Translations under genes and position numbers: made by a program
Part shown: positions 41,612-56,637 of the stretch, piece by piece
How the letters are laid out: every line of letters begins with the position of its first letter
Position numbering within the stretch: the stretch's first letter is position 1
Source: Halocaridina rubra
Taxonomy: Eukaryota > Arthropoda > Malacostraca > Decapoda > Atyidae
Assembly: GCA_037179515.1 (NCBI GenBank)
Contig: JAXCGZ010019208.1
Coordinates: 1 to 64,000, forward strand
Direction: 5' to 3'
DNA: 64,000 bases
The notes under the pieces: model-generated
Database searches by the model: none
What the model was told of the DNA's origin: nothing
Seen by the model: the letters and a program-made list of their open reading frames with translations, nothing else

Positions 41612-44600
41612 GCCATGGCACCAGCCGTCCGTTGAAAGACTACGACTGAAGGTATTAGGATGCAACTAGGACTGGTCCAGACAGTTCCAAGTTGCGTCTT
41701 CCTTCAGGATGGTTCTTTCCTCATGCCTACATCTACACTGAATATTCTGGCATATTCATTACACATCTCTTGCTATTCCATTAAATTTGACAAGTCACAA
41801 AATTCCCCACATGTCTCTTTTTCTTTCTTTTTTCCTCACATGTTATTATTTATGGAAGATCCACAGCTAATGGCCCCCAGTACCCGGCATAGAGGGGTGC
41901 GAAGAATCTCCAGGGATTGTGTTGACTCCACTATTGGCTTGAGGGCAGACATGCCTGGTGGTAGTAATGGTTCTGCCCTTAACCTTGCGCCTCCCAATAG
42001 ATCTGCTTCTTTCACTATTCACTATTTTAACATTCGTGGGCTGAACTCTAATCTTTCGTCTATGGAACAGCACTTGGGCAGTTTCCTCTCTAACCTCCTC
42101 CTCCAATCTGAAATTCAGCTGTCTAAACATGCTTTCACTGACCCATTTCAAATCTCTCACTATAATCTGTATACTCGTTTTCGTCCCAAAGGTGGGGTTT
42201 GTGCCTACTGCAACATTAACACTCCTACTGCGAGGCTCATGGACCTTAACTCTCCTGCCTTTGATGTTCTCTGGCTAAAAGTCTATCTCTCCACTACCAC
42301 TATCTTCCTTTGCTTCTGCTACTGTTCTCCAAATTCCACCGAGTTTGTGTCTTTCTTTGAATATCTGTCCTAGTGCCATGAGTCCTTGCTATCTTCTCAC
42401 CCACATGCCGAAGTTCTCTACATTGGAGACTTCAATGTACACCACAGTGAGTGGCTTCATTCTTCTCACACAGATGTGGGAGGAAGCGAGGCCCTTGCTT
42501 TCTCTATTACTCATGATCTGGAGCAAATTATCAAACATCCTACTCGCGTTCCTGATCGTCACGAACATGCTGCAAACACTCTTGACCTATTTTTTACTTC
42601 TAACCCTTCAAACTACTCTTATTTTGTGCTCTCCTCTCTTGGTAAATCTGACCACTCTATGATCTCAGTCTCCCATTTTCGCTCCCCCACCACCAATCCC
42701 TCCTACTCAGCACCGCCTTTGGCACTACGAGTGTACCCAACATGAAAATTTGCGTAATTTTCTCCTTGACTTCCCATGGGGTGACTACTGCTTTCGGTCC
42801 CGCAACCCTGATCAGGTAGCTCTAAAAGTTGCCGAGGTCATGACCGCGGGCATGGAGGCGTACATCCCCTCTTCTACAAAAACTTTCTCTCCCCCTAAAC
42901 CTTGGTTTGACCGTGCCTGCTCCATGGCTATCCAGGCTAGGAATCGGGCTCACCGATCTCACCAAGCCTCTCCTTCCGATTTAACTCGCTCAGCTTTTAT
43001 TATAGCTAGGAATCGCTGTACTGCTCAGATTCGAAGGTCTAAGGCTTCCTTTATAAGAAGGAAAGTTGATGACCTTAACTCCTCTCCCACTGACAAATGC
43101 TTCTGGTCCTTAGCCAAAAACCTCTCCAAAAACTTCTGTAACTCTAGCTTTCCCCCTCTCATTCGTTCTGATGGTTCTATAGCTTGATCTCCCACTGACA
43201 AAGCCACTCTCTTTGGTTCTCATATTTCTGCCAACTCTTTTATCAACGATTCCAGTGCACCTGTTCCTCAGTCTTTACCCCTCTCTAATCCTATGCCCTC
43301 CCTTATCCTTTCTTCACGCAAAATTCATAAGGTTCTTCACTCACTAAAGACGAACAAGGCATCTGGTCCCAATGGTATCCCTGCAAGGTTCCTTAAGGAG
43401 TTTGCAGACGAACTGGCTCCCGTGCTTTGCCGTCTTTTTCGCCTCATTCTGTCAACCAGTACCTATCCTTCATCTTGGAAGCATGCTCTATCTCAACCTG
43501 TTCCTAAGAAGGGTGACAGCTCTATTCCTTCTAACTATCGACCAATTGCCCTAACCTCCTCTACTGCTAAAGTTTTCAAAACTTTGCTCAATTCTCACTT
43601 CTTGAAATGCCTTGAATCTAACTCACTTATCTCCGATCACCAGTACGGCTTCCGCAAGGCAAGATCCACTGGTGATCTCCTGTCCTATCTTACTCATGTA
43701 TGGTCATCTTCTCTGAGGAACTATGGGGAATCCTTTGTCGTCACCCTTGATATCTCTAAGGCTTTCGACAGAGTCTGGCACAAGGCTCTGTTGGCCAACC
43801 TCCCTGCCTATGGCTTTACCCCTTCTTTCTGTTCTCTGATTTCCAGTTTTCTTACTGAACGTTTTATATCTGTAGTTGTTGATGGCATGACATTTAGCCC
43901 TTTCTCTGTTACAAGTGGTGTTCCACAGGGCTCTGTTCTTTCACCAACTCTGTTCCTTCTCCATCAATGATCTTCTACAATCCCCATCTTCCTCTCTTCT
44001 TTATGCCTTTGCTGATGATTCTACCCTTCACTTTTCCTCTGCCTTTTCTTCACAACCTTCATCTGCTACTCGTAATCAATCTTGTATCACTCTTTCTTCC
44101 ACTCTCAACTCCGATTTGCAGGGAGTATCTGAGTGGGGCACTCAAAATTTAGTTAAATTCAATGCCTCCAAGTCACAGTTTCTGGCTATCTCTTTATATT
44201 CTTCTCCTCCTGATAACCCTATTGTCTTCGAAACTATTGAAATTTACCCTCTTAACTCTGTCAACATATTAGGAATCCATGTAGCCTCTAACTTGCCTTG
44301 GGGGAATCACATAATCCAAATTTCTAAATCTTTATCCAAAAAATTGGGGGTTTTGTTTCGTTTTCGTCATTACTTTTCCTCTTTGCAGTTACTTAAAATT
44401 TACAAAGGTCTTATCCGTCCCTGCTTAGAATACTGCTCACACATCTGGGGTGCTTCTTCCTTTACTTATCTTCTTGATAGGGTTGAATCTAAGGCAGTCA
44501 GACTCATTAATGATCCTTCTCTTACTTCTAACCTGGATTCTCTCTCTCTTCGCCGTAAGGTATCTTCTCTTTCGCTTTTCTATCGCTACTACTTCCATCG

Positions 44601-45035
44601 CTGCTCTGATGAGTTGGACAGTTGCATCCCTCCCCCACTGCTGAGGCCGTGTAACACTCGCCAAGCAGCCTCATCTCACAGGTACTGTGTGGAGATTTGT
44701 AGCTCGCGGATTGGTCGGTGCAGCGACTGATTCTTCCCATCTACCTCCAGACTCTGGAACTCTCTTCCTCCTTCTGTCTTTCCTAATTCTTATGACCTTC
44801 CATCCTTCAAAAAACAGATTTATCGTCATCTCAGAGCCTAGTCCTCCATATCTCTGGGTTCTCTGTACTTTGACTGTTTTTTCTGTCTGTCGTTTTCCTT
44901 TGTGTGACATTGCCTCATCTCTGCCTTGTCCGTGACCTTTTTCTTTTCCTTCGTCTTGGTATTTTTTCATGCCCGGGCCTTTATTGATGAGGGCAGTTTC
45001 TGCCTGTCCCGGTGTCACAGAAAAAAAAAAAAAAA
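41612..45035 (+). mobile_element. Jockey-like non-LTR retrotransposon, 3.4 kb, decayed
   Basis: Plus-strand LINE with endonuclease, RT and a poly-A end (45021-45035). The 3' UTR contains CATGCCCGGGCCTTTATTGA and CCCGGTGTCAC. A second, 5'-truncated copy of the 3' end lies at 58371-58660. It is inserted within Q2. No ORF1 was recognised. Confidence 0.88.
41990..44841 (+). pseudogene. Jockey-like endonuclease-RT ORF with stops and frameshifts
   Basis: Endonuclease motifs: FNIRGLNSNL, YIGDFNVHHSEW near 42420-42455, and GKSDHSM near 42640. RT motifs: LDISKAFDRVWHKALL near 43750, SGVPQGSVLSPTLF near 43915-43955, and FADDSTLHF near 44010. The C-terminal part reads RPCLEYCSHIWG and ends TSRLWNSLPPS...RHLRA at the TAG 44839-44841. 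In-frame stops occur at 42371 (TAG), 43185 (TGA) and 44728 (TGA). Frameshifts lie near 42735 and 43960. By motif style it belongs to the Jockey/I group rather than CR1. Confidence 0.88.
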
Positions 45036-45073
45036 CTTCTGAGAACCTATCTTCACGTTATTCTGAGAACTAA

Positions 45074-45276
<203 letters not shown>

Positions 45277-45278
45277 TT

Positions 45279-45350
45279 GTGGTGTAGTTGGTAGCGCCTT
45301 GGCACAGTAATTATGTGTCCTAAGTTTGAGTCCCTGTCGGGGTAAAATAT
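45279..45350 (+). mobile_element. tRNA-derived SINE family 3, plus copy
   Basis: TAGTTGGTAGCGCCTTGGCA, then AAGTTTGAGTCCCTGTCGGG and GTAAAATATG. It forms an inverted pair with 45200-45276, separated by TTTTGT. Confidence 0.82.
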
Positions 45351-45383
45351 GATTAATTTTTTCATATATGGTAATGTGCTTAT

Positions 45384-45570
<187 letters not shown>

Positions 45571-45658
45571 ACACAAAGTAATGGCTTTCGGAAATACTGT
45601 ATATACTTACTCTTAAAATGACCTCAAACACTTATCATCTCTAAAGTACATGTTTTAC

Positions 45659-45772
45659 CTGGCTTGATGCCTCAAAAGAGTGGCAGTTGTAGAGACCCAT
45701 GTTATACACACTTTTCTCATTCCTCTGAAGGGTATCTAAACATAAATCTGGCTTTGTCATGTTGTTACGGAG
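45659..45772 (-). CDS. GALNT exon: lectin domain alpha repeat
   Basis: The 114-bp exon has 38 codons in phase 0. The acceptor is TCATAG and the donor CAG/GTAAAA. It opens LRNNMTKPDLCLDTLQRNEK and includes YNMGLYNCHSFEASSQ, the first of three ricin B-type beta-trefoil repeats. CLD carries the Asp used for GalNAc binding in functional repeats, and the second Cys (YNC) would pair with the CLD Cys. The preceding exon ends AYGR, giving AYGR/LRNN, which matches the usual (G)x(L/I)RN start of the lectin domain, so no exon is missing between them. Confidence 0.95.
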
Positions 45773-48700
45773 CTATGAGAGAATAAAGAGAAAAAGTACA
45801 TGGAGACAGCAATAAAACACCAAAGGTTATTGTGGTTCCCAAGAAAAATACATAACTGATATCAGTAAAAGGACATAATAGTGCAGCTATGAGAAAAAGT
45901 AAGACCCATACACTAACCTAACACAATTCTGCTATTTTTCCAGACATTTTATAGAATTAGCCCAAAATATGTCCTCATATCTAATTGCAAAATAGAAGTA
46001 GCTCATTCCATGAGATCATACATGAGTGGTATTCATGAAGTGTGCACACTTAAAAATTCCAGAGTGTTCCTCTCGTTTCAAGATCTTTATTTCTTTTCTC
46101 TTTACAGTTTCGATCATTTTCCCATATGAACCAATATTACAGTGAATGGGTCAGTAAGTCACACCTTACACAGATATATGCAGCCCACAATTTGAAAGCA
46201 GAAAACCAGTACAAAATCCTCCTACCAGAAATGTTTTACAGATATGTGGTACGCATAACACACTGCAAATGACAAGAAGCAAATCTAGAACAGCACAAGG
46301 CCAAGAACACTACAAGCACAAGTAAAAGAGACATTCCTAATATATGCACTGAAGTAAAATCAGTGAACGTCAATTAAGCATATGAAGATGGGGTAAATAA
46401 TTACTAATTATATGGAGACTGAGCCTTAATTCTTTTGGAAGACTCTGGGATAATAAGAACTCATCTGTTAATAACTACTATAAACGGAAGTACTGAAGTA
46501 ACTCATGAATATGGAAGGATATAAAATAATAATATTAAAAAATGATAGGTATATAGTGTTTATTGAACAGAAATGAAAGATGTAATATTTTATATACAAC
46601 CTATCTAACAATATCAGTGAGTGGAATGAAGCCATGATGCAGGAGCCTGGCTTAATCGGGAAAAGCCAAGGTCTGGTTCTAAAATTTACCTTTAGGCACT
46701 AGCTTGACTTTCAGACTTGTTCCCAAGTGTGAATGGGTATGATTATTAAGATGAAAGCGAGTTTTATTTTTGTATCATTGCACAGTTTTCTACCTTTTGT
46801 TAGTGGTCGTTCTGCTGACACTGGTATGAGAGGGCTTTGTGTATGGCAAAATATACGGGTAAGGAAATTGCAGAGCAATTAATGAAGAGCCAAAGGTGGG
46901 ATTACTCGCTGATTTTCAGGAATTAATAGTCAAGAAAAAATGAGTATTCAATAAGCAGTTCCCAATGAACAGCTCTATCTATTGCCAGTAGTATGTAGTC
47001 ATATGGGGAAAGTCTTTGATGCCATCAACTCTATAGATATGAAAACCAAATTGTTTAACAATTGACAAGAGTAGACAAAAAAAAAAAAGTGTGACCTATT
47101 GCTATTTAGTAGACCAGAATGGAGGCCACAGTTGGTCGTTGACAGCACACAGATGAGAATCCTGGAGTTTTAAATAAATAAGTCTAGGTGAAGGTGCAGT
47201 CCCATTTGCAGAAGAGAAGGTATAAGGTATTGGGTCTGATACTTTTCTGGTAAAATAATTTTGGTGCCAGCTGTAAGGGCTCTTAACCCATTTTGGTGAC
47301 AACCAATTTGGTGATGGACGTTCAGGCCCTAGGGAGATTTTTATAATTTGAAAACCTAACCTAACTGTCTTTACAAAACGAATGGTGCCAGAATGGCTGT
47401 GCCAAAACATCAGAGCCCAATTGGTATCACAAAATTATCCCATTCTGTAAAGGAATATTGACCACCAGATCAGGTTTAAATGAAGAGAACAACTGCAATA
47501 AAATAAGACAGGGTTCCCTAACAATATGTTCAATATTTCAAGTAAAGTTAATCATATAAAGCAAAGGAGAAAAGAAAATGGAAAGAAATCATAATCCAAA
47601 ACACAAAGGACACCATTACTAAAACTTGAAGAAACTTGTTCATACTTGTGACACTGAATGAAGGCACTGCTACTAGTCACAGTTTAACTCAACGAAGCTT
47701 AGGGCTTATTTGTGAAAAATTATTCGCTGTTCCTACTATTCTTTTAAAGTAAATATATGAAACTGGTAAGGGTATGTCCCTTACTCTATAAATAAAAAAA
47801 AAAAGTATGTATTAGAAAAACTACCAACAGTTGTACATATGACACATATACAATATACAGTAAGCATTACTCAAAAACCTTGCAAGAAATTAAAACCTTT
47901 GTGGTTTGAATTAAAGTGAATTAAATTCCTCTTACCTTGATATTATGTGTTATGTGGAATAACGCCAATGATGAGTCAGCATGAGCAACAAGCAATAACG
48001 ATAATACCAAAAGACAGCAAGAACCAAAAAACAAAAATACCAAACCGGCCGGTAAACAAAGCATAAACGTCACCAAAAACACAACCTGTCTGCACAACGA
48101 CTAGATCTCCAATGCCCTCACCACCACTAACTCACCCAACTAAGCACCAACAACTCTCTGACATATGTAAACTACCAAACTACTTTTAGACTTACTAAAC
48201 TACAACCTCAAACAAATACTTTCCTTGAAAACATCATACTCTGAAAACACACGATGCTATAAAAAAAAAAAAAAAAAGATAACATTTTTATGCAAAACTT
48301 ACCTCATTCCGCAGGGGGTCATGCAAGAAAAATAGGAACTTAACACAAAACTAACCTCATTTCGGAGGGGAGCATGCTCGCATGAGTACAGGCCCAAGTT
48401 GTACTGATTGTTGTCCAAATCTTCCCTCTCTAATGTATCAACACATATGGTCGTGCCAATATTTCGAACCTGTTTGAGTCACCATGGGTCAAAAGTCATG
48501 GGTTAGGTCATGGCAGATTTTGTCAGGTCAAAAGGGTAGAGAAGTAAGGTCACATGAAAAGCAAACAATAAAAATAAAATGATACAACAGGGTAAATGTA
48601 CTGTGGACATGACACACACAAACAAGAGTATCTACAAAATATAGAAATAAATATAAATATGTAAATCTTTATACACATGACACACAAGAAAAATATTCTA

Positions 48701-49390
48701 TCACTCATAATGAAGTGCATACAAACTTAATATGCTACATATATCCTAAAATGCTATATCATTATAGATATGAGCACAGCTGTGGTTTCTGGGATAAAAA
48801 AATTCATAAAATGAAGTGAATGTCAATGTAATTAAATATAAGTACTTAAAATCAGAAATATAAACTGCATATAAGTGCTTTATAATCGTATACAAAAAAA
48901 AACGACTGAATACTCAAAATTCCCATAATAAAAAGAACTATCAACCTAAAAAGCACGAACATAGCAAGTATGAGTATATCTGCCAACAAACATGCAAAAT
49001 AATTTCTAAGATATAAAAAATTAAACTAAACAATGAAACCCAAACTATTATAACTCATTGTCTGGACTAGATATAGTTGAAAACATTTTCTAGCATGTTA
49101 GTGTACATCAACGTAAAGTCAAACATAACGTCTGAAGACTATCTTAGTGATAAAACAACCGACTTCTCATGGCAGAGCGTAATTTTGTTTCATTTACCTA
49201 ACACTAATCTACTATTCAGTATGCAACTACAATGGGGATTAACAAATACATTATACACACTACAACAGTACTGCATAGAAGATACTGTATGTACAGGAGA
49301 AACATGCAGGGGAGTGGTATATGAATATGATGTCATATGTATGAGGAATATTACTGGAAAGAGCTAATTCATAATATTTTTACGTTTTAT
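45773..49390. other. GALNT intron sequence, no gene seen
   Basis: AT-rich intron. A 47200-47450 stretch has short mirrored blocks (TTGGTGCCAG, AATGGTGCCAGAATGG) suggesting an old repeat. Potential donor-like AAGGTAAG sites occur, for example near 47935, but flanking frames do not match the GALNT protein and the flanking exons already join perfectly. Confidence 0.6.
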
Positions 49391-49545
49391 GTATCACTTA
49401 ATCCCCATTATGGGGATGGACACAGATATCTTGGAGCTGGGAAATGAAGGCTAAAAGCCCTTTTTAACTCTCCACGGTGGACTAAATTACAGGTCTGTCA
49501 TCTCCCAAGTTGAGTATAACAACTACACTACTTGGGTCCCCAGCT
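49391..49545 (-). mobile_element. tRNA-derived SINE family 2 copy
   Basis: On the minus strand GGGGACCCAAGTAGTGTAGT head, then CCACCGTGG, GGCTTTTAGCC-type body and tail GTGTCCATCCCCATAATGGG. Diverged. Confidence 0.7.
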
Positions 49546-50315
49546 AACTCAAAATATATGAAAAGATACTTTTGTAAAAGGTAATGAAACACCTTGAAAA
49601 TAAAAATTATATGAAGCAAATTTCTAATGTATAATAAAAAAAAAGTCTAATCCATAAACTTCCTCCAACATGTCAGATATAGATATAAACTTTGGTTGAG
49701 TAATAATGGTTTCAGTAGTGTAAGTGTCCTTAGAATTTTATATTAAAACAATTGAGAGCTTACAATTGTATAACAACAGTCCTCCTAATAAATATTAATA
49801 ACTAAAACTTAAAATGCATTAAATAATTAATGTAATTAGCCTAACTGCTAAAAGAAAGTAAAGGGAAAAATCAATAGAGAGAAATTTTAGCTCATGCCAT
49901 TATGTACTAACAAACTTGAATAATTCTCCTATTGTCTTGTTAAAATTAGGCTATTCAACTGTAAACAAAAGTTATATTTGAAAGGCAATTTAGTTTATTT
50001 GACATTAGGCTAAGGAAAATTTTTGTATAAACAAATGAAAGCTCATATTTGTTTTATATATAATTTTCTGGGCACATTGATTATTAAGTGTACTTCATAT
50101 ATTTCCAGTAATGGTGCAAAAAATCTACATTAGCTACAATGTTTGATTAAAAACTCATGTCAGTTTGGTACTTAGGAAAAAAAAAACAGTTTTATGCATG
50201 TAACATCTTGTCTGTTGGAGAAACATTATCAAACATCAAATATTACTGTGGATTTTGTTTTTGGCTTCAAAACAGAGAGGACAGCATCCAGCCTTAATCA
50301 CAGTATAGCTCCTAC

Positions 50316-50361
50316 CTGTCTGTGTCCACCCCCATTCGAATGGGGACTAATTGTGACACAT
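50316..50361 (+). mobile_element. SINE family 2 tail fragment
   Basis: CTGTGTCCACCCCCATTCGA followed by ATGGGGACTAATTGTGACAC, the end shared by family 2 copies. The head is absent. Confidence 0.7.
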
Positions 50362-50546
50362 AAAGCTGCAGAATATATGTTATCTGCTACTTCATATTCA
50401 TATTCTTCATCATTCCCATTTCTTAATTTTTTTTTTTTTTTAGAATTCTCTGATTATTTCCTCTGAATGCCCCAGTTTACAGTTCTCTTGGTGTTTTACT
50501 TTTTGTTTTGCTTATCAACTGCTCAGACTAGTTTGCCGTTTTTGTG

Positions 50547-50692
50547 TCAATGTTAATCACCATTTGAATGAGGAGACACAAACAAGTTGGAGCCGGGGAA
50601 GTAAGGCTGGAAGCCCTTCTAACACCTCGTGGCATGATTGAACACGAGTTTGTTACTTACTGACTCGTGCTCTCTACTTCAATCCCTATCAA
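50547..50692 (-). mobile_element. tRNA-derived SINE family 2 copy
   Basis: On the minus strand a GAGAGCACGAGTCAGTAAG head and a CTCGTGTTCAATCATGCC B-box-like segment, then CCACGAGGTGTTAGAAGGGC and the tail ending TCCTCATTCAAATGG. Confidence 0.72.
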
Positions 50693-50968
50693 CTGCTCTG
50701 ACCATTATATTTTTTTTTCTTTACATTCTATGAGTATCAGCTGTAAATTGTTCTATATACCAGAATGCAAAATGCATATGACATCATTTCATAAGAAAAG
50801 TCAGGTGGTGCAGTCCAATTATGTCTGTCTATAAATGTATAACCATGCAACACCGAATACAGTACATTCATTTTACTTTACAATTCAAATATTCTTATAT
50901 ATAACTTTGCAAAAAGTTCTCATGCAAACATTCAGTTAGTTTACGAGACACATACCACTGTAAAGTCG

Positions 50969-51255
50969 AGGCCTTACAGATGACAAGTTAAATCTTCTAG
51001 TAATTAAATTTGCATTCCTATGCAAATATGCAGCAAAATTTAATAATAAGGTAAAGTACAATACAGGCCTTACAGAATGCACGTCAATTCCTCCTATTAT
51101 TAAATTTGTATTTCCATGCAAATATTCAGCAAACTTTATTAATAAACTACAGTAAAATGTAGGCCTCACACATGACTAGTCAAATCCTCCTATACTTAAA
51201 TCTGCCTTTCTATGCAATATTCAGATAAATTTACTAATAAACTACAATAAAATGT
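50969..51255. repeat. Three-unit minisatellite, about 96 bp
   Basis: AGGCCT(T/C)ACA starts at 50969, 51065 and 51162, and AGGCTC at 51256. Units share AAATTTG(C/T)ATT, CATGCAAATATTCAGC and AATAAACTACA. Intronic. Confidence 0.9.
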
Positions 51256-51279
51256 AGGCTCATTTGATAAACCATGTCT

Positions 51280-53368
<2,089 letters not shown>

Positions 53369-53569
53369 TTTGAATATTATTCACTGGCATACGATTTCTT
53401 CAAGATAATAATATAGTTTATAATTCAAATGCCTACTTAAATTTACGTATTGCCATACGCTATAACTTTTGTAAGAGGCTTTTCACTTGTGCTATAATAA
53501 CATTACTTATGGATATAACAAAACCTTAGGCTGTTAATGTTTCATCAATAAAACTGAAAAATTACTTAC

Positions 53570-53704
53570 TCTTCCATAGGCTAAAACATCTTCATCTAAA
53601 ATAAATTTCTGAGGATATACATTGTCGAGATACCACTTGAAGTTCTTACAATGTAGTCTATTCCTCAGTTCTTTTCTTTCACTAACGTCTCCCCAGTCTG
53701 CATG
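53570..53704 (-). CDS. GALNT exon: linker between catalytic and lectin domains
   Basis: The 135-bp exon has 45 codons in phase 0. The acceptor is TTCTAG and the donor AGA/GTAAGT. It encodes [20 protein letters not shown] and [14 protein letters not shown], the (G)DVSxRxxLRxxLxCKxFxWYLxxVYP signature that ends the catalytic domain in GALNTs. It then runs into a short linker ending AYGR. The Cys in LHCK is a conserved disulphide position. Confidence 0.96.
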
Positions 53705-54324
53705 CTAGAAGAAATGAGAAGCATATTTGCACGAATATTCTTGGATAGGTCACTACACATCCTAAGTATGAAAACATTCACAATACACACAAGTTTATAT
53801 GTATAGTTAAAAAGCAGCTCTTTATATTTACTTTTTATTATACCAGACGTATTCAGTCTAGCAATTAGGTGCTTTGTCTATTACCTAATTTCCAACCTCA
53901 CATATCCTATTAGTAGAAGGTGTCAACTAAAAGGAATAAGAAAGTACAGAGCTGGCAATTCCTACCGCCTTGAAAATCTTTTTTTGCCAGAGAACAACTG
54001 ATAATAAAGGGAGGATGGGTAAGTTATGATGAAGCCCTACCTAAACTTGGCTGCAGCCACTCTTCTTGCTTATGAAGGATAGGTCATCATGTTGAAAAAT
54101 AGATGAGTAAGAATTACACAAAATGCATGTTTATTTAAAGTCTGGACCTGGAGTGGCATCATCTCTGTCATGGGAGTACCTTCTGGAGCAGAAAATAAGA
54201 AGAGGATGCGAAGCAGCTCAGAAAAGAAGCAAAAGAGATCAAACTGCAACAACCAACCCATGACCGGGGCTGTTTGGCAGACAGGTTAGGGAACAAAAAC
54301 AACAGCAACAACTTAAAGGCTTAC

Positions 54325-54510
54325 CTGAAGTTCAGGTCTGTAGAGATAGAAAAGACGCTTATATTCGTCCATCCAGGTTTCTGCCATCCTTGCGGTGTTG
54401 AGTCCGTGGGTATCTTTGTTTCCAGGGAAAGTGTAAGGGTGAAAAGACCTAAAAATATGCCCAACACGAGAGCAAGGTATAGTTTCCAAAGTACCTCCAC
54501 ACATCCATAC
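54325..54510 (-). CDS. GALNT exon: CSRVGH metal-ligand segment and end of catalytic domain
   Basis: The 186-bp exon has 62 codons in phase 0. The acceptor is CCTCAG and the donor CAG/GTAAGC. It begins [20 protein letters not shown]; the His of SRVGH is the third ligand of the catalytic Mn2+ in structurally studied family members. It continues with [20 protein letters not shown] and [17 protein letters not shown], which close the catalytic domain. The preceding exon ends with Arg and this one opens with Val-Trp, giving the usual FR(V/I)WxCGG junction. Confidence 0.97.
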
Positions 54511-55388
54511 CTGAGGATATTGCATAATACATTAAATAACAGAAAGGACCAATGCAGTAAGTAAGTTATTTTTTATATTTTCTATACCATGAATGCCTAT
54601 GATCTATGGCCAACCAATTTTTATCACTCCTCTATTGCCACTTCAATAATAAATATACAAATGTAGTTTTTATCTCCATCACAGACCAAGAATAATTGTA
54701 TTATGAATATCTCAGGACTTCCATTGATGTTCCAATTCATATGCATTTATGACTGCTGTGGCTCTGCACAACCGTTATCTACAGTGCCACAGATTGAGCC
54801 AACCTCAGCAGGAGTCAAACAATGTCAAACTGAATAACTTTCCAAACCGTCATCCTTTGTTATAGTGCGTAATTCAGAGCAACACTTCTTTCTGTCTTAG
54901 AAACTGATAATGTATCTGGTTCTGCCACATACCAAGAAGCTCCACTGTCTTCTTTGAGTTTAAAAATTGGCGTGGAACTGTTAGGATTCTTGAAGAACTC
55001 TTTCGGTACTTATAGACGGCTTACATCTAGCATAACAGTTTAATATGATTTCAAACGTCAAAGAATAATCTTTCCTTCCTAAGACAGAAATTTACCTTCA
55101 CTGGGTTCCTGGTATTGCTCTCTCTCCCTCTCTATGCAGCCATTACAGGCAAAGGTGATGATTTTTCTATAACTTTTTCGTCTTTGTATATATCATTATA
55201 AACCTCAAGTAACCTTTCATCAAATGCTTTATGTTTTTTATTACTCTTTCTTTACTTTATACAATTCATTTTATAACCTATGAAAAAGTTTAGAGTTTGA
55301 CTTTTCTTTCACGGAAATATTATGAGTAATGTTTTCTCTATGTGATCATATCTAATACAGTGCATATTTATTTCTATGTAATACCTAC

Positions 55389-55506
55389 TCTGAAAGACAT
55401 TTCAAGGTTTTCTCCTCCCCAAACATCCATTCCTTCATCATAACCACCAACTTCCCAAAAGTAGTTGCGTTCAATAGCAAAGAGGCCGCCAGCCATTGTT
55501 GGAGAC
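55389..55506 (-). CDS. GALNT exon: Gal/GalNAc-T motif ([11 protein letters not shown]...WGGENLE)
   Basis: The 118-bp exon starts with the last base of a split Arg codon and then 39 codons. The acceptor is TTCCAG and the donor AGA/GTAGGT. It encodes [20 protein letters not shown] and [19 protein letters not shown]. The WGGEN block is the so-called Gal/GalNAc-T motif, which contacts the UDP-GalNAc donor; its Trp, Glu and Asn are all present, so nothing here suggests an inactive enzyme. This is the most diagnostic exon of the gene. Confidence 0.97.
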
Positions 55507-55587
55507 CTGGAATAAGCAAACAAATTAAAGTACAAATAATACTAGAAAATAAAATTAGATAATCTTTCAGCAACAACACTCAACTCT

Positions 55588-55975
55588 GTAATTACCTAAT
55601 TGTGCTTATGGGAATGAGCCTCAAGCTCGTAACTTCCCATCTCCTGGTCGGTTCCATTTTGTACTTAGTGATACTTATCATACTGGTCCTTAAAACTATG
55701 CATCGAATTAGCATTAACTACCTCCTTGCTTAGCTAATTCCAATTATCAACTACTCTTACACTAAAAAAGTACTTCCTTACATCCTGCAAAGAATTTTTT
55801 TTTACAAAGTTTCAAACTATGGCCTCTAGTTCTAGTGCCAGCTATATCAAAATATCGATCCCTATCCACTCTGTCATAACCATGAAGGAATTTAGAAACC
55901 GTCACTATATCCCCCCTCATTCTACTAGCTTCAAGTGATGTTAAGTCTAATTCCCTCAGCCCCTCATCATTACTG
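55588..55975 (-). mobile_element. CR1-like LINE copy I (3' end) in a GALNT intron
   Basis: The terminal repeat (GTAATTACCTAATTG), 3' UTR and last ~100 codons (RTRGHSLKLCKK, VDRDRYFDIAG) match copies A-H. The 5' end is cut at 55975, where a SINE family 2 tail (GTGTCCACCCTCAGTTGAAT) begins. Confidence 0.88.
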
Positions 55976-56015
55976 AGTCTGTGTCCACCCTCAGTTGAAT
56001 GGGGATTAACTAACA
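55976..56015 (+). mobile_element. SINE family 2 tail fragment beside LINE copy I
   Basis: CTGTGTCCACCCTCAGTTGA then ATGGGGATTAACTAACAC. Only the tail is present. Confidence 0.65.
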
Positions 56016-56142
56016 CACAATTGGAAAAACGAAATAAAAGTCAATGTCTATGCCATCGGACAATATCAGCTTTCTTCTTCAGGTCATAATCTCATACTTT
56101 AATATTCTTATGATTGTGTGTTCCTTGGTATTCTCATCATCT

Positions 56143-56283
56143 ATAGTAAAGAGCATTTGCCTCGGGAAGTGACAATTACGTGTTCTAGCCGATCGGGGCA
56201 TTAGAAAGGGTATCCACCCTTAATTCCCCAGCTGCAACATGTCTATGTTCAACCCATTTGGATGGGTTAATAATGTCATATAA
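56143..56283 (+). mobile_element. SINE family 2 copy, head damaged
   Basis: GGGGCATTAGAAAGGGTATC, TTCCCCAGCTGCAACATGTC, and the tail with ACCCATTTGGATGGGTTAAT. Confidence 0.7.
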
Positions 56284-56637
56284 AACGGCATACAAAACAT
56301 TGCTGTGATGAACTTTAGTAAGGTAACCCCTTTATAAGAGGAAGTAGCAATGATATGAACAGAGAATACATGATAGATGCACAAAAGTAAAGACAGCAAA
56401 GAAGCAGTTTTCTGAGAAAAGAATACTGGAATAAGAGGATATACCTATGAGAGCTTAGTTTAGGCACCCAATGAAGTAAGAAAGCCTTACATATAATATT
56501 AAAATTATGAAATAGATGCACAGGAAAAAGTCAAAGATTCATACAAATAAATATACACGACAGTCTTATAGTAATGTCTTACAAATCACTAAGACAAAAT
56601 TAATATAATAAATAAAAAATAAATTAAATCGCAGTAC

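Noticed and set aside
41949..42160. Jockey 5' ORF1 (gag-like)
   Set aside because: No zinc knuckle or RRM-like pattern seen before the endonuclease; the open stretch upstream of 41990 looks like leader sequence.
47900..47945. Another donor-like AAGGTAAGA on the minus strand
   Set aside because: There is no in-frame homology upstream of it and no gap in the GALNT protein that it could fill.
49077..49367. 96-codon plus-strand ORF
   Set aside because: Lies in a GALNT intron, no recognisable motif, composition like neighbouring non-coding DNA.
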